NCBI RefSeq assembly: GCF_016652235.1 | Contig: NZ_JAEPKU010000010.1 | Coordinates: forward strand, 1-59,600 | Origin: Dysgonomonas sp. Marseille-P4677 | GTDB taxonomy: Bacteria; Bacteroidota; Bacteroidia; Bacteroidales; Dysgonomonadaceae | DNA length: 59,600 bases | Direction: 5' to 3' | Part shown: piece after piece, positions 1 to 7,059 of the stretch | Layout: every line of letters begins with the position of its first letter | How positions within the stretch are numbered: position 1 is the first letter of the stretch | Program-made: the position numbers and the translations under genes | The notes under the pieces: model-generated | Told to the model about the DNA's origin: nothing | The model's database searches: none | The model's input: only the letters and a program-made list of their open reading frames with translations

Positions 1-87
1 GCCTAGTATAGAAAAACCCCACTAATCATAGGATTAGCAGGGCGGTATAAGTTCGCAAAAAAAGTATAACTTAACTAGTCAACTTCT

Positions 88-762
88 CTACTCTTTTTTT
101 ATTTTCTCATCAAGCTTACCTCCATGGGGTTTAGCCTCAAAGCCAAAAGCTTCTTTCAATACTTTATTATCATTAGTACCACAAATTTGTTGAATAACCC
201 ATGCACAAGCTCCCATCGCTCCATGCCATTCCATCTGTTGAGGGTTTGATACAAATCCTCTTCCAAACCAATAAAGCCAATTGTCTAAAGTCGTTTCTAT
301 TTTTTGCTCAGTTATTAGAAATTTATATATATATTCCAGTCTTCTATCATCTATATTACTTTTAGGCTTAAACTTATATTTTATATTATTTAGCTTCTCA
401 TTTGCAGCAATGACTAATAGGTATTTATGATATATAAAGTTGAATGTTTGCATCTTTAGCAACCATTCTTTTCTTAACTCCTTTAATCTATCCTCCTCCT
501 CTTTCCACATTGGATAGAAGCTCCAATATATAAATTCATTAGGATAATCATTTGAACCAGATTCAAGCCACACAATTCCAATCTCATCTTCTCGTATATC
601 ATTTAGTATTCTTTTATACTCCTCTATTGCTGACTCTTTCTTATTAGGTGCGAGATTTAACAACCTCTTAAAAAGTTTAGCATAACGCTCAAAACCGTCT
701 TCTGGCTTAGCCTCTTCCACAATTGCTTTAAATAGCATATTTTTATACTCATTATACTCCAT
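88..762 (-). CDS. Hypothetical protein, element cargo
   Basis: I do not recognise a family. The product has 224 residues, an ATG start, and no signal peptide or membrane segment, so it is probably cytoplasmic. The N-terminal half is rich in Lys and Glu. The C-terminal part is Trp-rich, with a stretch around residues 178-195 containing EWHGAMGACAW. It starts 42 bp downstream of the integrase stop on the same strand and could be read from the same transcript. Because the integrase and attachment site lie to its right, it is inside the integrated element and is best regarded as cargo. The 87 bases to its left hold nothing I can interpret. Confidence 0.7.
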   Translation of the reverse strand: MEYNEYKNMLFKAIVEEAKPEDGFERYAKLFKRLLNLAPNKKESAIEEYKRILNDIREDEIGIVWLESGSNDYPNEFIYWSFYPMWKEEEDRLKELRKEWLLKMQTFNFIYHKYLLVIAANEKLNNIKYKFKPKSNIDDRRLEYIYKFLITEQKIETTLDNWLYWFGRGFVSNPQQMEWHGAMGACAWVIQQICGTNDNKVLKEAFGFEAKPHGGKLDEKIKKE

Positions 763-804
763 AACTATTCTTCTAACAACATTTTATTAAACCTCATTCT
801 CTTT

Positions 805-2124
805 TCAGGTTATATATCCTTGAGTAACAGACTTACTTGTTGAGTGACCCATTGCTTGAGAAATATATCGTTCGGATACTCCAGCAATAGTAAGATTCGT
901 GGCGAAGCTGTGGCGTGCATATGTCATACTCACTTTCTTTTCAATCCCAAGTAATTTACAAGCCACTTGAACCCTATCCCGAATATTGCTATTCTCCAGA
1001 GCGACAGCCTTTTTTATTGTAACTTCATTCGTCTCTCCGTTAAGTATTTGCGGAAAAATACGTTTTTCTAACTCTGGAGCAGAAGCATATTCGTTCAAGA
1101 TAGTTTTTAGCTCTGGTATGATTGGTATTATTATCTCTATATCTTCGTCTGTGGTGTCTTGAGTCTTCCTCCTTATAAATTTGAGTTCACTTTCCCCAGA
1201 CTGAAAATAATATTCACTCCATTCTAATAATGCCATGTCAGCCATGTTTAAACCATTCCCGAGATAAGAGAACACCCAGAAGTTAATAGACTGATATACG
1301 AGTTCTGAGTAGCTTTTTCGCCAACTATCGGGAGCAACAAAGGACATTAATTTCTTAATTTCAGCCACAGAGATAAATTCATCCTTCCTACTCTTGCCCT
1401 TCTTTATCTTCACTTTGCCATCGTTACCTCTGCCAAAAGGGTATTGGCTTTGTTTTAGATAGCCTTGGCGAAGACATTCGTTTACGACAACCCGACAAGC
1501 ACGCATATACATACCTTGGCTTGTATTACCAATGCTGTCATCTTTCATCTTCTTTTCCCATTTTTCGATGAGGTCAGCACCAACTCTGTCGAAGCTTATA
1601 TTTTTACCAACAAATTTAGTGAAAGAATTATAAGCATACCTATAAGCATCTGCCGTTCCTATTTTCTTTTGACTTATTACATCAATCCATACATCTGAAA
1701 AACTTAATTGATGACGACCTGTCAACTTGGTTTTCAGGTTCTCAAAACTAAAAGAATCATTCTCCAATAATTCTTCTACTGCCCTTATTGCTTTGTCGAA
1801 TATTTGTTCTTGACTCTTCTTCTCTTTAAAACTTTGACTATTACCCTTAGCCAAACGCATAGCATCCCATTGAGCGATTGTACAAGAGAAACCTGTTTTG
1901 TAATAAAACAACTTACTGTTACATGTAACTCTTATAGCGACAGGTACTTGTTCGAGGTCTTTTATTTTAGATAAATATTTAAGAAGGTCTTCATCCTTTA
2001 GCTCTCTCAATTCTTTTATATAGGAAGAATGTTTTCGAGGGTCTAGGATTAAAGTTAACTTAATTCCTTCAATGGTTTTCTCTAAAAGTGGCTTTAATAC
2101 CGATTCAATTCTTTGAGTACTCAT
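805..2124 (-). CDS. Tyrosine recombinase / integrase of a tRNA-targeting element
   Basis: Site-specific recombinase that would integrate and excise the element next to it. Three parts are visible in the 439 residues: an N-terminal arm-type DNA-binding region (about 50-135), a SAM-like core-binding domain (about 140-240) and a catalytic domain (about 250-439). Catalytic-domain motifs are RRKTQ (Lys), TYARHSFATNL (Arg404), MGHSTSK (His427) and the nucleophile Tyr437. The first catalytic Arg, normally in a GLR-type motif, is not evident in NGLNMADMALLEW; loss of this Arg is known in some Bacteroides integrases such as IntDOT. The protein ends only two residues after the Tyr. Transcription points away from the attachment site 150 bp upstream, the usual layout for a tRNA-integrating island. 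Confidence 0.93.
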   Translation of the reverse strand: MSTQRIESVLKPLLEKTIEGIKLTLILDPRKHSSYIKELRELKDEDLLKYLSKIKDLEQVPVAIRVTCNSKLFYYKTGFSCTIAQWDAMRLAKGNSQSFKEKKSQEQIFDKAIRAVEELLENDSFSFENLKTKLTGRHQLSFSDVWIDVISQKKIGTADAYRYAYNSFTKFVGKNISFDRVGADLIEKWEKKMKDDSIGNTSQGMYMRACRVVVNECLRQGYLKQSQYPFGRGNDGKVKIKKGKSRKDEFISVAEIKKLMSFVAPDSWRKSYSELVYQSINFWVFSYLGNGLNMADMALLEWSEYYFQSGESELKFIRRKTQDTTDEDIEIIIPIIPELKTILNEYASAPELEKRIFPQILNGETNEVTIKKAVALENSNIRDRVQVACKLLGIEKKVSMTYARHSFATNLTIAGVSERYISQAMGHSTSKSVTQGYIT

Positions 2125-2131
2125 AATTATT

Positions 2132-2151
2132 GGTGTAAACGAGGTGTAAAC
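2132..2151. repeat. Two 9-bp direct repeats upstream of the integrase
   Basis: GGTGTAAAC occurs at 2132-2140 and again at 2143-2151, an 11-bp period, about one helical turn. The pair sits just before the integrase start and between it and the attachment core. It could be arm-type sites for the integrase or an operator. This is inference from position and spacing. Confidence 0.4.
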
Positions 2152-2277
2152 AAACCCTCTTTAATGATATAAACTTACAAAAAACAATCTAAAACACCAA
2201 ATTATTATATATCAAATACTTACATAATATTGTAAGGGTAAATAAAATAGAAAAAATCAATAAAAATCAGCTCTAAT

Positions 2278-2322
2278 TGATTCATAATCATGAGGTCCGG
2301 GGTTCAATTCCCCGTCCCGCTA
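2278..2322 (+). other. Attachment site: displaced 3' end of tRNA-Met-type (CAT) gene
   Basis: The segment folds as the 3' part of a tRNA: anticodon loop TTCATAA (anticodon CAT, Met or modified Ile), variable loop AGGTC, T-stem CGGGG/CCCCG around TTCAATT, acceptor 3' strand TCCCGCT and discriminator A at 2322. The D-arm and the 5' acceptor strand are missing; the sequence to the left is AT-rich and does not pair. The anticodon stem pairs only in its inner three base pairs, so identity with the real tRNA starts near 2278. This is what integration into a tRNA 3' end leaves at the distal junction. The intact tRNA should lie left of the window, beyond the element. Confidence 0.85.
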
Positions 2323-2330
2323 CCTAGACA

Positions 2331-2364
2331 AAAAGAGGTTTACAATAAATTGTAAACCTCTTTT
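2331..2364. terminator. Bidirectional intrinsic terminator
   Basis: A perfect 15-bp inverted repeat (arms 2331-2345 and 2350-2364) with a 4-nt loop, ending in a T-run on either strand. It lies 8 bp after the tRNA 3' end, so it is probably the original tRNA terminator. On the minus strand it also lies just past the GH97 stop. Confidence 0.85.
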
Positions 2365-2413
2365 ACTTAATGGAAATTGTCAATTAAAATGAACTAAAAT
2401 GATAGATTGATAA

Positions 2414-4441
2414 CTACAGTTCAGGATAAATCTTTATAACGTATCCTCCTCCTGGAGCCATTGAAATAGGCAGTTTTCGGCTATCCGAAATACCTATCAC
2501 TTCTGTTTTATAATCACGGGCAACTTTATCTGCATTTACTCCATCCTTAAATACCTCACCTTTAAATTTACCTTCTCCTAAAAATGATAAGTCTAATTCA
2601 AGGCTACGTGGGTCCCAGTTAGTCATTGAGCCGACGTACCATATATCTCCCTTTTGACGGGCAATAGTTATGTATTTACCTATTTCTCCATTTATAGAAA
2701 CAGTATTATCCCAAACAGTTGGTACTGAAGCAATGTATTCTGTACATTCTTTCTCCTCCATATAATTGGAGGGACTATCACAAAGCATATTCAAAGGAGA
2801 TTCGAATATAACATATTGCGCAAGTTGACGGCAGCGCGTACCTTGACTCATGGCTTCTGTATATACAGACCGATAATTACTTCTAATAGCATTGCGCATT
2901 GCACCTTGGGTATAGTCAAACGGCCCGGCAACCTGACGTATAAATGGTATTGTAACATCATAAGTAACCTGATCCACATCTGCGTCCCATTTCATCTGTT
3001 CCAACCCAAATACGCCCTCAAAATTGATAACATTCGGGTAAGTACGTTGTAATCCTGTTGGCTTATATGTACCATGATAGTCAATCAGCATTTTATACTT
3101 CGCTGCAATTTGTGCCCCTCGATGATGAAAGTCTACCATTGGCTGATCGTCTCGATCCATAAAATCAACCTTGAATCCTTTTATTCCCATCTCGGAATAA
3201 TGTTTACATATACCTTCTATATCACGATTAAGAGCCCAATATCCTGCCCATAAAATGAGACCGACATTCTTCTTATTGGCATAATCTACCAAGTCTTTTA
3301 AGTTTATTTCCGGTACCACCTGCAATAGGTCAGCTTTCAGATTCACAGCCCAGCCTTCATCCAAAATGACATATTCTACACCAAATTTTGAAGCAAAGTC
3401 AATATAATATTTGTAAGTTTCGGTATTTACTCCGGTCTTAAAGTCCACACCATAAAGATTCCAGTTATTCCACCAGTCCCATGCAACTTTACCAGGCTTT
3501 ACCCATGAATAATCTCCTTGAGCAGGTGCGGCAAGTTTATAAACCATATCGTTATTTGCCAATTCAAAATCTTTAGATGAAATAATTATTGCACGCCAGG
3601 GAAACTCAGTAGCACCATCAAACTTTGCAATATATGATTCTCTGGATTGCACCTCTCCTTGCAACATATTGTGTCCTCCTTGTTTAATCTCATTCGGGTA
3701 GGGTGCAAAGACTCCTGAAAGAGTATTACCTCCTGTCTTATTATATAAATACATACCCGGATAATTGATTAAATCAGCCTCTGTGAGACATATCTTTTTC
3801 CCGTTGCTCGCTTCAATTACTAATGGGGAAAAAGCTAAACGCCCCTTTGTCCATTGAGATAAAAAGCTATGTTCATATATATTCTCGAATGAATTATAAA
3901 ACTGCATTTCAGTAGTTATATTCTGATAACCAGTTTTAGCTCGCTTTGATTGATTATCTCTTACATAAGGAATAAAAGCTTTGGCATCGCCAGAGAAATT
4001 AAAATCAGCTTGTTCATTTAAGACTTCAAAAGGCTTCTTCGACATAGATACAAAGCGATAAGCGACACCATCATTATACGCCCTGAATATTATACTATAA
4101 TCGCCCTTAAACTTCAAGGATAGTTCATTGTAATTATCTTTAACTTTAGTCTTCTTATAAATAATGGCATCGATAGTTTGATTAATGGTCTTAGTCAATG
4201 TTTTTTCCAGTTTGGCATTAATGCCATAACTCAATCCATTGCTTAGAGTCATAGATATAGCAGATCTATCAAGCATTAAATCTCCTTGATGAGAAATTGA
4301 ATATTCTATATATTCCCCTATTGTTATATTTACTTCTATTTTGTTATCAGGTGATTTTAGAGTAAGTTGTTTTTGAGCCAGAATATCTACCTGACAAAGT
4401 AAGAAACCTACTAGCAGAAGCAAAAAAGCATTGTTTTTCAT
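2414..4441 (-). CDS. GH97 glycoside hydrolase, retaining (alpha-galactosidase-like) type
   Basis: Secreted exo-alpha-glycosidase of family GH97. An ATG exists upstream at 4471, but the signal peptide begins at MKNNAFLLLLVGFLL, so I place the start at 4441 (675 residues). The N-terminal beta-sandwich is followed by the TIM barrel with WDWWNNWNLYG, VEYVILDEGW, GFKVDFMDRDDQ and NFEGVFGLEQ. In the family, inverting SusB-type enzymes lack the Asp of the KVDF motif, whereas retaining members have it as nucleophile. Here Asp426 and a candidate acid/base Glu475 are present, so the retaining, alpha-galactosidase-like branch is favoured. It is the last gene of the minus-strand catabolic cluster, 105 bp after glycerate kinase. 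The exact sugar is inference. Confidence 0.92.
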   Translation of the reverse strand: MKNNAFLLLLVGFLLCQVDILAQKQLTLKSPDNKIEVNITIGEYIEYSISHQGDLMLDRSAISMTLSNGLSYGINAKLEKTLTKTINQTIDAIIYKKTKVKDNYNELSLKFKGDYSIIFRAYNDGVAYRFVSMSKKPFEVLNEQADFNFSGDAKAFIPYVRDNQSKRAKTGYQNITTEMQFYNSFENIYEHSFLSQWTKGRLAFSPLVIEASNGKKICLTEADLINYPGMYLYNKTGGNTLSGVFAPYPNEIKQGGHNMLQGEVQSRESYIAKFDGATEFPWRAIIISSKDFELANNDMVYKLAAPAQGDYSWVKPGKVAWDWWNNWNLYGVDFKTGVNTETYKYYIDFASKFGVEYVILDEGWAVNLKADLLQVVPEINLKDLVDYANKKNVGLILWAGYWALNRDIEGICKHYSEMGIKGFKVDFMDRDDQPMVDFHHRGAQIAAKYKMLIDYHGTYKPTGLQRTYPNVINFEGVFGLEQMKWDADVDQVTYDVTIPFIRQVAGPFDYTQGAMRNAIRSNYRSVYTEAMSQGTRCRQLAQYVIFESPLNMLCDSPSNYMEEKECTEYIASVPTVWDNTVSINGEIGKYITIARQKGDIWYVGSMTNWDPRSLELDLSFLGEGKFKGEVFKDGVNADKVARDYKTEVIGISDSRKLPISMAPGGGYVIKIYPEL

Positions 4442-4546
4442 TGGTCTATAATATTTATTTATCAAAAACATAAATTTTAGAGATGAATCTCTCAGATTTT
4501 ATTTTTATAATTAACTGTATAAGCAAAAGGTTAAGTTTTAGTATTT

Positions 4547-5695
4547 CTATATTTTAGGATGACTATTTAATAACCTTACTATATTTTCAGTCGTTCTCTC
4601 CACATTTTCTTCTCCTTTTTTCATAGCTTCTTCAATTGTCATTGCTCCGGGAACAATTCCCAAAATGGCATCAAATCCCATATTGTATAATTGCTCGATT
4701 CCCTCTCCAATATAACCGGCAATAGCTACTACTGTTTTATCTACAGCTTTTGCAGTCCTTGCTACACCAAAAGGCGTTTTTCCGTATTGTGTTTGAGAAT
4801 CAATACCCCCTTCCCCAGTTAGTACTATATCTGCATTTTTTATTATTTCTTTTAGGTTTGTATAATTAATTATTATATCAACCCCTTTTTCTAACCTTGC
4901 ATTCGTAAAAGCTAATAGCCCTGCACCCAAGCCGCCTGCGGCTCCTGCCCCTGGTATATCTTTCACTTCTTTTTTCAGTTTTCGTCGGATAATCTCGGCA
5001 TAGTGACCTAGTGCGTTATCCAGAATTGTTACCATTTCAGTGGTTGCACCTTTTTGCGGACCAAAGACAAAAGATGCTCCCGTCTTACCACAAAGAGGAT
5101 TTGTGACATCACAAGCTACTTCAATATCCACATTTTTCAGCCTAGGGTCAAGCGAAGAAATATCTATTCTATTCAACCTGGCTAGTGCAGCCCCTCCCGA
5201 AGGAAGCTCCCGCCCTTCTATGTCCAGAAATTTCACGCCAAGCGCTTGTGCAAAACCTGCACCACCATCATTAGTCGCGCTCCCTCCTATTCCAAGAATA
5301 ATCTTATGAACACCCATATCGAGACATGCTTTGACTAATTGTCCTGTACCAAAGGTCGTCGTAATGAGTGGATTTTTTGTATTCTCATCCACAAGGTGGA
5401 TTCCACTAGCAGAAGCCATTTCAATAGCAGCAGTTTTACCACTACCCATAATTCCATACCGAGCTTTTACCGGTTTACCCAAAGGACCTGTAACTTCCAA
5501 CTCATAAATAGTTCCATTTGTAGCATCGACCAACGACTGCATTGTACCCTCTCCTCCATCGGCCATTGGTACTTTTATACATTCCGCATCGGGCAAAACT
5601 TTTTTTATTCCGCGTTCCATAGCATCACAAACCTGTTTGGCAGTCATCGATCCTTTAAACGAATCGGGAGCGAGAACAAAAACTGCGTTCTTCAT
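4547..5695 (-). CDS. Glycerate kinase (GlxK/GarK family)
   Basis: Cytoplasmic ATP-dependent kinase converting D-glycerate to a phosphoglycerate (2-phosphoglycerate in characterised type I enzymes), feeding lower glycolysis. The 382 residues match the family length. Recognisable segments are LAPDSFKGSMTA at the N-terminus, GEGTMQSLVDATNG, GIGGSATNDGGAGFAQALG, a Gly/Ala-rich loop GAGAAGGLGAGLL and TGEGGIDSQTQYGK. There is no signal peptide. It lies 64 bp downstream of the GntP permease, a pairing that suggests uptake followed by phosphorylation of the same acid. The isomer produced cannot be read from sequence alone. Confidence 0.94.
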   Translation of the reverse strand: MKNAVFVLAPDSFKGSMTAKQVCDAMERGIKKVLPDAECIKVPMADGGEGTMQSLVDATNGTIYELEVTGPLGKPVKARYGIMGSGKTAAIEMASASGIHLVDENTKNPLITTTFGTGQLVKACLDMGVHKIILGIGGSATNDGGAGFAQALGVKFLDIEGRELPSGGAALARLNRIDISSLDPRLKNVDIEVACDVTNPLCGKTGASFVFGPQKGATTEMVTILDNALGHYAEIIRRKLKKEVKDIPGAGAAGGLGAGLLAFTNARLEKGVDIIINYTNLKEIIKNADIVLTGEGGIDSQTQYGKTPFGVARTAKAVDKTVVAIAGYIGEGIEQLYNMGFDAILGIVPGAMTIEEAMKKGEENVERTTENIVRLLNSHPKI

Positions 5696-5759
5696 ATATA
5701 ATAAATATTTGCTTAAACTAAATTATAATCAAGGTAATGAGAAATTGATAAAACTAACT

Positions 5760-7052
5760 TTAAAATACAAATCCATATAAGATTGTAGAGACCAATGTCA
5801 TAATTCCTCCTATAATAGCCTCATATGGAACAACCTTCATACGCTCTTTAATAGACATATACATCGAACCTGCTGTCACATGAAAATAATTACCCTGAGG
5901 AAGCTGATCTATCACTGTTGCGCCTGTATGTACCATCACAGCTGCTGAAATAGGCATAGTTCCAACATCAAGTATTGCCTTTCCGAAGGAGCCTGAAGCC
6001 AGTATTACGCCTGTCGATGTAGAGGCTGTTGCGGCCGCCATCAGTACACCTGCAATAGGAGCCAGAAATGTTCCAGATATTCCAGATTCGTTGATAAGGG
6101 CAACAATCCTCACTGATAAATCCGATGCGGATATCAGTCCCGCTATTGCTCCCGCTCCTATTAATATAAGCACCGTTGCAGTCATGCGGTTCATACCACT
6201 TGACGTATACTCAAGGATCTTATTTGCTTTACCCATTGCTATCATTCCTATTATACCTGCGATGGGAAGCACATACATAGCGTCCAATTTCAAGCTTTGC
6301 AATACTGATACTCCAAAAATGGAACCAATCGGATTAACCATCAATAGTAATATTGCGACTACTGGTGCAATAATCGCTTTACTAAAAGAGGGATAATCTG
6401 AAGTATCGGCAGGCATTTTTATATCACTATCTTTTATTTCCGATCCTTTATTCTTGATCATTGTAGCTACAAGAACAGTCATAAGTAATCCAAAAACTGC
6501 AGGAATAAAGCCATATAGCATGACCTCACTCAGTTCTACACCGAAACCATTAGCCACTGCAATAGAATTGGGATTAGGCGATATTACATTTCCAGCCTTC
6601 CCTCCACCCGAAAGAGCTAAAAGAAGAGCGATTTTAGAAAATCCCATTGTTTTAGCAACCAATAACCCAATCGGAGCAACAATAAGTACAGCCACAGGTA
6701 TAAATACTCCTACAGCGGTAATTATCATAGTTGCTAAAGCAAGGGCCAGAATGGCTTTACTCCCACCCAGCTTTTTGACAATAGTCTGTGCTATCGTCTC
6801 CGCTGCACCGGAGTCCATCATGACTCCGGCTAGTACTCCCGCCGCTAATACCCGAACAACTATACCTATAATACTTTGAGTCCCATTAATTATGATAGAA
6901 GTTGTCTGTAATAAATTGGCCCCCCCGATCAGGCAACCTAGTATCGCACCTAAAAATAAAGAATAAACAGGATTCAGCTTCTTTAAAATCAAAATGATCG
7001 CTATAGCTAGACCTATCAAGGCTCCATACCATTCAATGGTTGCTGCTTCCAT
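5760..7052 (-). CDS. GntP-family organic acid:H+ symporter
   Basis: Inner-membrane permease of the gluconate/GntP family, 430 residues with about 11-12 hydrophobic segments covering nearly the whole length. The family signature GKAGNVISPNPNSIAVA is present around residues 150-167, and a second conserved stretch near residues 338-350 (AATASTSTGVILA) resembles the repeated half. Known members move gluconate, idonate, fructuronate or glycerate-type acids. Since the next gene is glycerate kinase, glycerate is the most economical substrate (inference). It starts 7 bp after the HEAT-DUF1080 gene stop, so the two are cotranscribed. Confidence 0.92.
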   Translation of the reverse strand: MEAATIEWYGALIGLAIAIILILKKLNPVYSLFLGAILGCLIGGANLLQTTSIIINGTQSIIGIVVRVLAAGVLAGVMMDSGAAETIAQTIVKKLGGSKAILALALATMIITAVGVFIPVAVLIVAPIGLLVAKTMGFSKIALLLALSGGGKAGNVISPNPNSIAVANGFGVELSEVMLYGFIPAVFGLLMTVLVATMIKNKGSEIKDSDIKMPADTSDYPSFSKAIIAPVVAILLLMVNPIGSIFGVSVLQSLKLDAMYVLPIAGIIGMIAMGKANKILEYTSSGMNRMTATVLILIGAGAIAGLISASDLSVRIVALINESGISGTFLAPIAGVLMAAATASTSTGVILASGSFGKAILDVGTMPISAAVMVHTGATVIDQLPQGNYFHVTAGSMYMSIKERMKVVPYEAIIGGIMTLVSTILYGFVF

Positions 7053-7059
7053 ATATAGT

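Noticed and set aside
2240-2322. A complete tRNA gene at the attachment site
   Set aside because: The 5' acceptor strand and D-arm are missing; only the 3' part from the anticodon arm is present.
5040-6879. Plus-strand open frames opposite glycerate kinase and GntP
   Set aside because: Shadow frames of strongly recognised minus-strand genes with no independent features.
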